NCBI GenBank assembly: GCA_965222105.1
Contig: CBDCTQ010000001.1
Coordinates: forward strand, 99,579 to 163,578
Source: CALGLS01 sp965222105
Lineage (GTDB): Bacteria; Bacteroidota; Bacteroidia; Chitinophagales; Saprospiraceae
DNA length: 64,000 bases
Direction: 5' to 3'
A program made the position numbers and the translations under genes. Below, piece by piece: positions 25,221 to 34,095 of this stretch; within the stretch, counting starts at the first letter, position 1; every line of letters begins with the position of its first letter. Below the pieces are notes generated by a model that was not told the DNA's origin, ran no database searches, and was given only the letters and a program-made list of their open reading frames with translations.

Positions 25221-25628
25221 ATGAGATACTACAACCACATCGACCTTGATGAAATCGGCGAAGAAGAGGGCCGTTTTGCTGAGCAGCAAGAAGCCACCTA
25301 CCAGCCGGTTTATTACTGTCGTATTGAAGCGGCTCCTTCTCGACCTGGAGGCGGCCCCGTTTCATCTTACCGCATTTTTGTCAACCACCCTTTTTTTTCC
25401 AACCCCGTTTTTGAAAGGGCTTTCCGAAATTATTACCGGGTGGGATGGGCTAAATCCCACAGTCCCTATCAATTGGACATCCATTTAAAACAAGCGAGTT
25501 ATTTTGCGGAAGTGGTTCGACTGGATTTGCACCGCGTTTTTGATGAGGTGATGAAAACGATGATTTGCCGGACGCGGATTAAGACGCCTGTAATACCTTT
25601 GAAGCCGCCTATTAGTATGGCTTCGTGA
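25221..25628 (+). CDS. Hypothetical mobile-region protein
   Basis: I choose the ATG at 25221 (MRYYNHIDLDE), because an upstream extension is unlike protein. The product is 135 residues with an acidic N-terminus and a basic, aromatic central part (VFERAFRNYYRVGW). It has no recognisable domain. It starts a + strand run of four genes to 27768 that ends with a RecE-like nuclease, so a plasmid or phage-like accessory role is likely. Confidence 0.65.
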   Translation: MRYYNHIDLDEIGEEEGRFAEQQEATYQPVYYCRIEAAPSRPGGGPVSSYRIFVNHPFFSNPVFERAFRNYYRVGWAKSHSPYQLDIHLKQASYFAEVVRLDLHRVFDEVMKTMICRTRIKTPVIPLKPPISMAS

Positions 25629-25743
25629 ATACATATATTTTCCGTGGGGTGTAGGGTAAAAAATTTGAACAATTTCATTTTAAAACGTCATGAGCTTGTT
25701 TATTTTTTTCTCCTTCACCCTTAACAATTTTAATTTTTCAGTT

Positions 25744-26046
25744 ATGTCATTTTCACTGGGACAGACCCTGGCTACTTGTGCCATAAACGAAGCAATGAGC
25801 AACGCCCCATTTTATTCCTTTGTTCAAAAATCACTTCGTCGTCATCACTCGAAAGATTGGGGAGACTGCTGTACAGACGATAAGAAAATCAACGATGAAT
25901 CTTTAAAGATGGGCATGCGAATATTATCGGTTTACAACATCCCTAGTGATTTGCAAAATATTAATCATCAGGGCAATAATCGAATCTGGATAATCACTGA
26001 AGCTAACCGGAGCGCAACAACTATTCTTTATCCCAGCGAGTACTAA
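25744..26046 (+). CDS. Conserved plasmid-type small protein
   Basis: Starting at the ATG at 25744, the 100-residue product contains HHSKDWGDCCTDDKKIND, SLKMGMRILSVYNI and IWIITEANRSATTILYPSEY. This pattern is that of short proteins widespread on plasmids and islands. They are often labelled a type I restriction subunit M without support. I see no methylase motifs, so only the family is claimed. Role unknown. Confidence 0.75.
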   Translation: MSFSLGQTLATCAINEAMSNAPFYSFVQKSLRRHHSKDWGDCCTDDKKINDESLKMGMRILSVYNIPSDLQNINHQGNNRIWIITEANRSATTILYPSEY

Positions 26047-26081
26047 TTTCTTTATTTTGTAACAACTTAAATACATTTCAC

Positions 26082-26747
26082 ATGAAAAATCAAAATTCCC
26101 TTTTACCAAGTACCAAAACCAATTTCATTGACCCAAAAACTGGCGAACTACAAATTCGTTACCGTCCAGGCTATCCGAGGTCTTACCGCTTCGATGCAAG
26201 CAGAGGAAGTTTTAACGTCAATGGAGAAAACACCATTACTCAGAAGGGTGAAGCACTAACTTTTATTCCTTTAGCTTACCGTCTCTTTCGTGATAATATT
26301 TTGTCCTTTGGGTTAAAAAAATGGGCCGAATTTTTCTTTTTGAATGAGGAGGGCCACCTGTGCAGTTTGCTATTTCACGGATACAGTGTGGAGAATTTGG
26401 AGCGCACAACACTTGATTTGTTCTACGATTCTGTAAACCTCAGTCAGGTTATTTTAACTGCCAAGCCAGTCGAAAAAATAAAGCAATCCGGCGAAGGAAA
26501 AGGCAATAAATATTTCATCGCCGAATTTTCCTACAAGGTGCTGGATGCTGAAAAACAAGAAGAAGTAAAACAACTCGGCGAAGCCCTCAACATCTGGAGA
26601 ACGGAAACGTTGACCGGTGACGCCGAGGTGGAAATTTCTGTAAACTACAAACCGCCCATCCAGCATTTGAATGGAGATGGAACCGCCGAAGAGATCAAAG
26701 AATTACCCACCAAAGAAACTGAAACCCCAACCAACATAGCTGCCTGA
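26082..26747 (+). CDS. Hypothetical protein upstream of RecE-like nuclease
   Basis: A 221-residue protein with alternating strands and helices (LTFIPLAYRLFRDNIL, FFFLNEEGHLCSLLFHGYS) and an acidic tail ending KETETPTNIAA. No family is recognised. Its position 79 bases before a RecE-like exonuclease gene suggests a recombination partner such as a single-strand annealing or binding protein. That is inference from context only. Confidence 0.65.
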   Translation: MKNQNSLLPSTKTNFIDPKTGELQIRYRPGYPRSYRFDASRGSFNVNGENTITQKGEALTFIPLAYRLFRDNILSFGLKKWAEFFFLNEEGHLCSLLFHGYSVENLERTTLDLFYDSVNLSQVILTAKPVEKIKQSGEGKGNKYFIAEFSYKVLDAEKQEEVKQLGEALNIWRTETLTGDAEVEISVNYKPPIQHLNGDGTAEEIKELPTKETETPTNIAA

Positions 26748-26826
26748 CTCCTGCAACCACAAGAAGGTAAGTAATGGTTTTACATGCTTGCCTTCTCTTT
26801 TTCTTCCATCTAAAAAATCAAACGTT

Positions 26827-27768
26827 ATGAACAACTCCATTCCATCCAATCGTCATGCTTGTCTGCCGATGGGCAGAAAAGTAAAACGCTTAAAACCCAC
26901 CGGACGAAAACCAAAACTGGAAAACCTATACCTCCGGGTTAAGAGAAAAATCGCCCATATCGAAAACCCCAAAGGCGACGATTTTAAAATCTTCACCAAC
27001 CTGGGCAAAGCTGCTTTGGATATGATTCACCCCAAGTGGATTAAAAAAACCGAGAGCTATACTCAAGCCTCGTTTATCAATTTCATCAACCATTATTCCA
27101 ACTATGGTTTTTCCGCCGATGTACCAAAAAGCGAATTACAAAAAGACGACATCCGTCGAATCAAGGCAGTCAGCAACAGCAAACTTACCCGATTGCTTTA
27201 TCAACTCAAAGGCAAAGACCTGTTGTTTCCCGCTCGTTGCCTGGTGTTCGGAGCAGCCTTCCACGCTATGATCCTGGAGCCGGACAGGTTTTATTTGCCG
27301 GATTACAATTTGCGAAATTCTGAAAAGCGGAATCTGGACGAGATGTTTAAAGCGGTGATGGATTCGGAATTGTTGCATAGCCTTTTGGCCAAATCGGAAA
27401 CAGAAGTATCGCACATTTGGATAGACAAACTTACCGGCCTAAAATGCAAAGCAAAATTCGACCTTGTCGTTTCCAAAGAAAACCTCATTGATTTTAAAAC
27501 AACGAGTGCACGGAGTAAAGAAGAATTTGAAATCCAGTTGCAGCAATACGATTATGACCGACAAACGGCTTTTTATCTCGATGGCTTTGGTGGAATTAGT
27601 TTTATGGTTTTTGGGATTCAGAAATATCCACCTTATAAAATCTTTCACAAGATTTATCACATCGATTCAGACTTCGTAAAACAAGGGAGAAAAAAGTATC
27701 GCTTCCTTATGCAAAAGCTAACCGAAGTAAATAGTGCAGCTTTACCACATTTGGCGAAGGCTGCATGA
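26827..27768 (+). CDS. PD-(D/E)XK nuclease, RecE-like
   Basis: I take the ATG at 26827. The product is 313 residues. The core has LVFGAAFHAMILEP (about 137-150), then an acidic motif and lysine in AKFDLVVSKENLIDFKTT (about 214-231). YDYDRQTAFYLDG (about 248-260) completes the fold seen in RecE and exonuclease VIII-type PD-(D/E)XK nucleases. The family chews one DNA strand to feed strand annealing. An upstream in-frame extension exists but lacks conservation signs. Confidence 0.8.
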   Translation: MNNSIPSNRHACLPMGRKVKRLKPTGRKPKLENLYLRVKRKIAHIENPKGDDFKIFTNLGKAALDMIHPKWIKKTESYTQASFINFINHYSNYGFSADVPKSELQKDDIRRIKAVSNSKLTRLLYQLKGKDLLFPARCLVFGAAFHAMILEPDRFYLPDYNLRNSEKRNLDEMFKAVMDSELLHSLLAKSETEVSHIWIDKLTGLKCKAKFDLVVSKENLIDFKTTSARSKEEFEIQLQQYDYDRQTAFYLDGFGGISFMVFGIQKYPPYKIFHKIYHIDSDFVKQGRKKYRFLMQKLTEVNSAALPHLAKAA

Positions 27769-27777
27769 ATGTATTTA

Positions 27778-27962
27778 TAGTACCCCAAGGTGAGATTTGT
27801 AAAAATGAATAGTAACGTATTTCGGACTTGTCTGTCTGTCGGGCCAGGCAGGTTTTATTTGTCCAAAGGACAAAAATCTATGTGTCCTTCTGTGCCTATG
27901 TGTTTCAAAACCAACCACCGGAAGGTGGTAAAAAATCACAAATCTTAGCTTGTTCCACTATA
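27778..27962 (+). repeat. Dispersed intergenic repeat, copy 1
   Basis: The segment from AGTACCCCAA to TTGTTCCACTAT recurs at 45391-45622 with about 90 percent similarity by eye. It contains hairpins such as GTCCAAAGGAC and CCACCGGAAGGTGG. The second copy has two extra hairpin insertions. No gene is seen here. It may be a non-autonomous mobile element. Confidence 0.65.
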
Positions 27963-28124
27963 GTCAAAAACTCTATTCGTTTTCGTCCCAATGCTGATAG
28001 CCAACTCCTACCAGCTTTTTCCGTAGAGGAAACTAAACTCCTACTCCATTCGTTATATAACAATACTTTTGGTTTTGCCTTTCAAGTACGTTGAATTCAT
28101 TTTCTAACCTACTAAAAGGGCACT

Positions 28125-28748
28125 ATGAAAGTACTTCTTTATATTTCCTTGTTTTTCCTCGAATTTCCTGTTTCATCTGTAGATACGATGCCTTCCGCTA
28201 AGAGTGGCCTGCCTCCCGAACCTCAGCTTTATGCTGCGCTGGATTCTTTTTACTCCAAACAAACCGAGGCAGAACTAGCCGAATTTCAGTCCACCAACAA
28301 AAAACAATGGCTAAAATATCTGCCAACAGTTGGCATTTCTTATACCCTGGACGGTAAACCCCGGCCAACTGTCTCCTGGTCCTCCAACCTCATCTACACC
28401 AGCCACCGAAACAAAGAATCCAGGCAAGCTAAGCAACTCAGCATCATCCGAAAAAATGAACTGGAACGACAAAAAGCCAAACTCCGGTTACACGCACTAA
28501 TCCAGAAACATCACGCCATGCAACAAGACATCGCCTTTATGAAAAAGCTACTCGAATACGATACCCAACTCTACGAAGTCAAAAAAGATCAGGCCGAGCA
28601 TTTCGAAATTTCACCTACCGATTTGCTAAAAGCAGAACAGCAGTACGAGAAAAAAAAGTATGACATTTTCCAAAAAGAAAGAGCGTTGTTGGAATTAGAA
28701 TGGGGAGTTCTGATTCACGCACATTACAAAAAACTACAGCACCATTAG
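28125..28748 (+). CDS. Secreted helical protein, TolC-arm-like
   Basis: A 207-residue protein with an N-terminal signal segment (MKVLLYISLFFLEFPVSS). A short beta part (YLPTVGISYTLDG, VSWSSNLIY) is followed by two long helices (about 100-200) with heptad character (ELERQKAKLRLHALIQKHH, LKAEQQYEKKKYDIFQKE). This resembles one half of an outer-membrane efflux protein hairpin. It is too short for a full TolC. Partner and function unknown. Confidence 0.65.
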   Translation: MKVLLYISLFFLEFPVSSVDTMPSAKSGLPPEPQLYAALDSFYSKQTEAELAEFQSTNKKQWLKYLPTVGISYTLDGKPRPTVSWSSNLIYTSHRNKESRQAKQLSIIRKNELERQKAKLRLHALIQKHHAMQQDIAFMKKLLEYDTQLYEVKKDQAEHFEISPTDLLKAEQQYEKKKYDIFQKERALLELEWGVLIHAHYKKLQHH

Positions 28749-29007
28749 CATCTATGAATTTTCAAAATAAGAACCTGCTTATCAAGATGAAGTCCGATGT
28801 TCGGATACAGCAGGCGGTTGTAGTCGGCCTTAGAGATTTGGTTGAATTTGTTATTCAGGCGGGTTGGGAATGGCCAATCATGTGGGGGCGGGTGCCGGCC
28901 TGCGTGCGGCTGCCTTTGATTGGCCTAGACCTTTGGCTACTTTGGGGCAATGCCAAAGTAGCATACATGAATGTGTCACATTTTTACCAACAATAAAATC
29001 AAACCTC
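28749..29007 (+). other. Intergenic segment with two strong hairpins
   Basis: No convincing gene. TGGCCAATCA (28871-28880) pairs with TGATTGGCC (about 28918-28925), and CTACTTTGG (28937-28945) pairs with CCAAAGTAG (28953-28961). The second hairpin ends 46 bases before the AraC-type gene and could act in its leader. A short open frame overlapping here follows the hairpins and is unlikely to be coding. Confidence 0.45.
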
Positions 29008-29406
29008 ATGAACACTCCAATAAAATACCTAACCAGCAACCTCACAGAACCAGAAGCCCAACGCATTTACCAAGACTTGCAACTTCTTTTCAACGACGAT
29101 AAAGTCTATCTCCAAAAAGATGTTTGCCTTAAATCCATTGCCGATCAACTTAATACCAACACGAAGTATTTATCCCAAGTCGTCAACACTCGAACGCAGA
29201 ACAACTTCCAGGTTTTTGTTAACCGCTACCGGATTCGGGAGTTTCAGGAGCGCCTGTTGAGTGGGGAAGCTCGTATGCTGACTTTCTATGGTCTGGCCAG
29301 GGAATGTGGATTTAACAATCGTTCTACGTTTTATCGGTCGTTTAAGGATTTTACGGGGCAGACGCCTAAGGGGTATTATAGCCTCTTTGTTGGGGCGGCC
29401 GCTTGA
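29008..29406 (+). CDS. AraC-family DNA-binding domain protein
   Basis: A 132-residue protein with two helix-turn-helix units of the AraC type: CLKSIADQLNTNTKYLSQVVN (about 47-68) and MLTFYGLARECGFNNRSTFYRSFKDFTGQTPKGYY (about 91-125). There is no sensor domain, so it is a stand-alone DNA-binding module like those that follow membrane receptors. The ATG at 29008 was chosen, because an upstream extension covers a hairpin region. Target unknown. Confidence 0.8.
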   Translation: MNTPIKYLTSNLTEPEAQRIYQDLQLLFNDDKVYLQKDVCLKSIADQLNTNTKYLSQVVNTRTQNNFQVFVNRYRIREFQERLLSGEARMLTFYGLARECGFNNRSTFYRSFKDFTGQTPKGYYSLFVGAAA

Positions 29407-29706
29407 ATTGATAGCTCAATGTCTGGCAATTTGGGTTAATGGGTTTTGTTTAACTCCTCCCGCGCCCCCTAACCCCCTGATGGGGGACCGCTACCCACAA
29501 CAATCTGCAATCGTATAACATTGTAATTACAAAAGATCAGCATGCAATTTTTTGCATCAGCATGCATCCCATAGTTGGATTGATTTTCCATAGTTGATAT
29601 TTTACTCTGTAGCCCTGCGGGCTGATGCTCTCCCGCCGGGGCTGCCTGCCGGCAGGATTTCCGACCGTAGGTGGGCATGGCAGGGGGGCCGGCGCGCGCG
29701 CGATGA
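29407..29706. other. Intergenic segment resembling 33857-34095
   Basis: No gene. The part from CGCGCCCCCTAACCCC to the Ile/Tyr-rich AT stretch (ACATTGTAATTACAA) and the end GCGATGATCACATAACAAC is also present downstream of the 35.7-kb propeller gene. GC-rich palindromes (CTGCCTGCCGGCAGG) sit in the middle. It is the shared 3' flank of the propeller paralogues. Confidence 0.55.
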
Positions 29707-31275
29707 TCACATAACAACAAACTTTCGACTTACAAACCGTCCTTCCTCCCACAACCGCAACACATACATCCCCGAAGGTAAGTCAGCTACCGTAATATTT
29801 GTGTTAGAAGCAAACATCTTCACCACACACCCATTCATATCCAAAATCTCCACTCGATCCCACACCATTCTCTCATCACTTAAGATGTGAAGCCGATCAG
29901 AAGTTGGATTTGGAAAGATTTTCAAACCAAGGTCGTTTTCTTTTGGCTTGCTCACATAATTAGGAAAGTTGGTGGGCGTGCAATCATCCCATTCGATACA
30001 GCCATGCTGATTGACTTTGACTAAAAGACCATGATCGGATTGACCGGGGTTAAAGTTTGTAAAATAACCAGCAGCTATGATACTGCCGCTTGGCAATTCT
30101 ATTGCTGAATGAAGATAATTTAACTGAACGAATGGAGAATCAGGAAATGTCAAATCCAATCGTGTCCACAAGCTATCTCCAAGTGAGGTGATACCATCTT
30201 CACCACTTGATATTCTTACCATCCATGCATAGTTATGAGCTGGAAATGGGCTACTAGGAGGAAGTAATTCCCTACTGGACCCTAAGCCTAACCAATCACC
30301 ATCACTTAATTGAATCAAATTGTACAAGTTGTTCGTTGGCCCATCCACATCATCATAAGTCCTTTCCGTAATCAGATTAAAATTGCTGTCTCTCACTACA
30401 AATTTAGTCTGGCGCCATAAAGTAGGGTCACCCTGAAACTCCCCCCGCGTGGTGGCATATACCCAATTGCCCTCATCTGTATGATGCAAGCCATAGCAAC
30501 CACTATCTTCAATGCTCCACTCGTCAAAGGGCGGATCGCTCTCCCAATACCACTTTTCATTACCCAGACTGTCTACGGCGAATAGTTGGATCTGGCTGTG
30601 CGCTTGTTGCCAGGGAAGATTGAGACCATTGCCGTGAGAGCCGCCTATGACATACTCGTCGTTGTCGATTTTTACAAAACTCTGCATATTGTCACCCCAG
30701 GTGAATTGGCCATATCTTTTCTCCCATAGTATATTGCCTTCCAGATCGGTTTTTAGGAGGAATAGGTCGTTTTGAGCACCGCTCGGAACTTGCTTTCTAC
30801 CAGCTATCAATATTCCATTTTCTACTTCGTGAAGTTTATAATAATACCCTTGCAGTGAAATCGTATCCTTAAGTGTTTTTACCCACACTTGATTCCCTGC
30901 CTCATCAAATTTCATCAAGAACCCGCCAGAGCCTTCCAGCATATTACCTACAAACACATATCCGCTTCCATCTTCTAGCTTTATCAGACCGCCGGGATTT
31001 TCGCCTGGAACGTAGTTTAATCCTAAAGGATCATAATAAACTTTTGCATCTGCGATCTGCCCCAGTGTATCAATTTTTGAGAAAAACACACCAACCTGAT
31101 AAGGAGGAAAACTGTCTCTGACATATCCACAAGTGACTAATGTATCTCCTTGCAATAACATGGCATTAAAGCGAACTGCCGTAGGATAATCGAAATTATA
31201 TGCCTTAATAAAGCCTTGCTGTGCATAAAAACAACTGGCCGAAAGCATCAGGAAAAATGCAAAGACGTATTTCAT
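29707..31275 (-). CDS. Secreted beta-propeller protein with T9SS sorting domain (paralogue 3)
   Basis: A 522-residue protein with a signal peptide (MKYVFAFFLMLSASCFYA). Repeats of the form GGLIKLEDGSGYVFVGN, LLKTDLEGNILWEKRYG and FVKIDNDEYVIGGSHGNG suggest a bladed propeller (about 30-430). The C-terminal type A sorting domain (about 445-522) is LKIFPNPTSDRLHI...VLRLWEEGRFVSRKFVVM, which directs export and anchoring through the type IX system. Two paralogues lie upstream (31942-33513 and 34096-35668). A hairpin precedes the start. Ligand or substrate unknown. Confidence 0.88.
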   Translation of the reverse strand: MKYVFAFFLMLSASCFYAQQGFIKAYNFDYPTAVRFNAMLLQGDTLVTCGYVRDSFPPYQVGVFFSKIDTLGQIADAKVYYDPLGLNYVPGENPGGLIKLEDGSGYVFVGNMLEGSGGFLMKFDEAGNQVWVKTLKDTISLQGYYYKLHEVENGILIAGRKQVPSGAQNDLFLLKTDLEGNILWEKRYGQFTWGDNMQSFVKIDNDEYVIGGSHGNGLNLPWQQAHSQIQLFAVDSLGNEKWYWESDPPFDEWSIEDSGCYGLHHTDEGNWVYATTRGEFQGDPTLWRQTKFVVRDSNFNLITERTYDDVDGPTNNLYNLIQLSDGDWLGLGSSRELLPPSSPFPAHNYAWMVRISSGEDGITSLGDSLWTRLDLTFPDSPFVQLNYLHSAIELPSGSIIAAGYFTNFNPGQSDHGLLVKVNQHGCIEWDDCTPTNFPNYVSKPKENDLGLKIFPNPTSDRLHILSDERMVWDRVEILDMNGCVVKMFASNTNITVADLPSGMYVLRLWEEGRFVSRKFVVM

Positions 31276-31288
31276 AATCGCAAAATGG

Positions 31289-31316
31289 CCCCTGCCGACT
31301 TGTGGATCGGCAGGGG
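31289..31316 (-). terminator. Hairpin before propeller paralogue 3
   Basis: CCCCTGCCGA (31289-31298) pairs with TCGGCAGGGG (31307-31316), a 10-bp stem with an 8-base loop. It lies between the stop of the C-terminal remnant and the propeller ATG, 14 bases from the start codon. It has no clear T run. It may terminate upstream transcripts or act in the leader. Related hairpins at 33521 and 35682 keep the structure while changing bases. Confidence 0.5.
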
Positions 31317-31353
31317 AGGGTTTAATTAATTCCTTTCTTGTCTAAAAGGCGTA

Positions 31354-31941
31354 CTACTTACTCAACACCACCTTACCGCTTTGCAATGCATCGGTTGTCG
31401 TAAGTAGCTGGTAGAAATACACACCTGATGACAACCTTTCCGTATTCCATTCGAATGAATGAAAGCCTTCCAAAACAGTTTGTGATAATAACAACCTGCC
31501 ATTGATGTCCCGTACTTCAAGATTTCCTTCTACATCGTCCGGAAGCTGCACCCTAAAGATAACAAAATCTTTGGCAGGATTGGGGGATACTTTCACATAC
31601 GTCTTGGAGGGTTCAAAATTGCCATCACCCGGATCGCTGTTCTGACCTGCTCCCGGCTGGGAAAAGACATACTCCGGAGGATAATGGGCACCGTAGTATG
31701 TCAATATCCTTTTTGCGAAAAACTCGGTTTGGCCGCCTGATTCATCGTAGGTAGCCAGGGTTTCCAGCGTTTCGGTTTTTAAATTGTCCAGGTCTTCACC
31801 TGCTAGCAGGTTGGTTACTGTTCTGTATCGTTGCAAGTCTTGCGTTTGTTCCTGAGAAAGGGAGTAGTTTGTAGGAATGCCATCCAGAATATTCAAAGCA
31901 GTTGTGGCATTGCCATCCGTTAGGTGTAGATTAAATCTTCT
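31354..31941 (-). pseudogene. C-terminal remnant of the large T9SS protein
   Basis: A 180-residue open frame, with homology starting at about 31941 just after the stop of paralogue 2. It matches the last about 190 residues of the 1595-residue protein at 35719-40506 almost completely (QEQTQDLQRYRTVTNLLAGE, YYGAHYPPEYVFSQPGAG, then the sorting domain NPAKDFVIFRVQLP). It has no signal peptide, so as it stands it could not be exported. It looks like a duplication by-product or a reservoir for gene conversion. Confidence 0.8.
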
Positions 31942-33513
31942 TCACTGCCGCACTATCCGACGCACCCAAAACTGCCCATCTTTCCAAAGCCGAAGCACAT
32001 ACACTCCCGATGGGAATCCGGACAATGTAATTGTTGTGTTGTGTTTCTCTGTTTTTATTACCTGCCCTCTCATATCCAACACCTCCACCCTGTCCCACAC
32101 GGGTACCTCATCGCTTTGGATGTGAAGCCGGTCTCGGGTAGGATTAGGGAACACCTGCACTGCGGGCTGACCTCCCCCTTCAGGGGGCTGGGGGGCGGCG
32201 TTGGGAAAGTTCGTCACCACACAATCATCCCAGTCTATGCAACCGTGTTGATTGACTTTGATGAGTAGCCCGTGATCAGCTTGATTGGGAGAGTTATTAG
32301 AAAAATAACCAGCAGCAATAATACTACCGCTCGACAGCTCTACGGCAGAATGCAAATAATTCCTCATAACAAACGTAGAGTCTGGAAAAGTCAAATCCAA
32401 ACGCATCCAGAGGCTATCCCCAAGACTGGTGATACCATCCTGACCATTGGATATTCTAGTCATCCAGGCATAAGCCTGCCCAGACCCACCAGGCATATCC
32501 TCCCACTCTGTGTTTATACCTAGTTTCAGCCAATCCCCATCACTCAGCTCAACCACATTATAAACCTCATTAATCTGCCCATCCACATCATCATAAGTTC
32601 TTTCCGCAATGAGGTTAAAATTACTGTCTCTCACCACAAATTTGGCTTGACGCCATAAGGTAGAACCACCCTGAAACTCCCCCCGAGTGGTGGCATACAC
32701 CCAATTGCCCTCATCTGTACAATGCAAGCCGTAGCAACCACTATCTTCAATGCTCCACTCGTCAAAAGGCGGATCGCTCTCCCAATACCACTTTTCATTG
32801 CCCAGACTGTCTACTGCAAAGATTTGGATGTGGCTGTGCGCTTGTTGCCAGGGGAGGTTCAAGCCATTGCCGTGGGAGCCGCCTATGACAAACTCATTGT
32901 CGTTGATCTTTAAGAGGTTCGTGGCGTCATCGTTTCGGGTGGACAGACCATAGGTGCTTTCCCAAATCTTGTTCCCTTCTTTGTCGGTTTTCAGGAGAAA
33001 GATTTGGGTATTTCCATCTAACATTTGTTTTCGACCTGATATTAAAAACCCGTCCTCAACTTCAACTATTGTTTTAAAAAAATCTACTAAGGTGTTATTA
33101 TCTGGATATTCTTTTATCCATTCTATTGCCCCTCCGGGGGTCAGTTTCAGAATCAATCCTGTTGCTGTTTCAAACAATGCCGCCAACATAATGTACCCGG
33201 ACTGATCCTCTAATCGAATAAATCCTCCTGGGATACTACCTAAGGCATAGTTTTTTCCCGTATTGTCAATATGAACTTTCGCATCAATGATTTGCCCCAA
33301 TGTGTCCAAACGTGAGAAAATTATTCCTTGTTGGTATGGCCAAATACTATCTGTAACAAGCCCACAAACGACAATAGTGTCCTCAGTAAGTATCATGTTA
33401 GTGATAAGCGCACGAGGCATGGAAAAATCATATGCTCTTATAAAGCCTTGTTGCGCATAAAAACAATTGGCCAACAGGATGAGAATAAATGTAAAGATGT
33501 TCTTCATAATCAC
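31942..33513 (-). CDS. Secreted beta-propeller protein with T9SS sorting domain (paralogue 2)
   Basis: A 523-residue protein with a signal peptide (NIFTFILILLANCFYA), propeller-like repeats and a C-terminal sorting domain (about 450-523: VQVFPNPTRDRLHI...VLRLWKDGQFWVRRIVRQ). The middle (about 195-330, including SLGNEKWYWESDPPFDEWS) is nearly identical to paralogue 3, while the N-terminal blades and sorting domain are more diverged. That mosaic pattern fits recombination. The start codon follows a hairpin at 33521-33548. Confidence 0.88.
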   Translation of the reverse strand: MIMKNIFTFILILLANCFYAQQGFIRAYDFSMPRALITNMILTEDTIVVCGLVTDSIWPYQQGIIFSRLDTLGQIIDAKVHIDNTGKNYALGSIPGGFIRLEDQSGYIMLAALFETATGLILKLTPGGAIEWIKEYPDNNTLVDFFKTIVEVEDGFLISGRKQMLDGNTQIFLLKTDKEGNKIWESTYGLSTRNDDATNLLKINDNEFVIGGSHGNGLNLPWQQAHSHIQIFAVDSLGNEKWYWESDPPFDEWSIEDSGCYGLHCTDEGNWVYATTRGEFQGGSTLWRQAKFVVRDSNFNLIAERTYDDVDGQINEVYNVVELSDGDWLKLGINTEWEDMPGGSGQAYAWMTRISNGQDGITSLGDSLWMRLDLTFPDSTFVMRNYLHSAVELSSGSIIAAGYFSNNSPNQADHGLLIKVNQHGCIDWDDCVVTNFPNAAPQPPEGGGQPAVQVFPNPTRDRLHIQSDEVPVWDRVEVLDMRGQVIKTEKHNTTITLSGFPSGVYVLRLWKDGQFWVRRIVRQ

Positions 33514-33520
33514 AAAATGT

Positions 33521-33548
33521 CCCCTGCCGACTTGTGGGTCGGCAGGGG
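33521..33548 (-). terminator. Hairpin before propeller paralogue 2
   Basis: CCCCTGCCGA (33521-33530) pairs with TCGGCAGGGG (33539-33548). It is the same position and stem as at 31289, immediately upstream of the start codon of paralogue 2. It shares the flank GAGGGTTTAATTAATTCCTTT. Confidence 0.5.
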
Positions 33549-33585
33549 AGGGTTTAATTAATTCCTTTCTTGTTTAAAAGGCGTA

Positions 33586-33856
33586 CTACTTACTCAGCAC
33601 CACCTTACCGCTTTGCAATGCATCGGTTGTCGTAAGTAGCTGGTAGAAATACACACCTGATGACAACCTTTCCGTATTCCATTCGAATGAATGAAAGCCT
33701 TCCAAAACAGTTTGTGATAATAACAACCTGCCATTGTTGTCCCGTACTTCAAGAGTTCCTTCTACATCGTCCGGAAGCTGCACCCTAAAGATAACAAAAT
33801 CTTTGGCAGGATTGGGGGATGCTGTCACATACGCCTTGGAGGGTTCAAAATTGCAC
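33586..33856 (-). pseudogene. Short sorting-domain remnant of the large T9SS protein
   Basis: About 90 residues matching only the type A sorting domain of the large protein (EPSKAYVTASPNPAKDF...ALQSGKVVLSK). It starts abruptly at about 33856, where sequence like the intergenic segment at 29460 begins. It has no signal peptide and no promoter of its own. This is the second, shorter remnant in the tandem series. Confidence 0.8.
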
Positions 33857-34095
33857 TCCCGCGCCCTCTAACTCCCTCAAGGGAGAACCGCCACCCACAA
33901 AAAAACTGCAATAATATAACATTGTAATTACAAGTAATTTGAATGCGTTTTATCACATCATCAAACTTTTGCAACACATCTTCATTTTTGAATCGGATTT
34001 CATAGTTAGGTTGGTTTTCCATAGCAGGTTTTTTATTATGTGGGCCTGCGGGCAGACCTTCCCGCTATATAGCGGGATCGAGGGGCGTGCGATGA
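33857..34095. other. Intergenic segment resembling 29407-29706
   Basis: No gene. It begins with CGCGCCCTCTAACTCCC and carries the same AT-rich stretch (ATAACATTGTAATTACAA) and the same GCGATGATCACATAACAAC end as the downstream flank of paralogue 3. It marks the 3' flank of the duplicated propeller unit. Confidence 0.55.

Noticed and set aside
28700..28996. 98-codon frame overlapping the end of the TolC-arm-like gene
   Set aside because: It runs through two hairpins, starts inside the previous gene and has no recognisable features.
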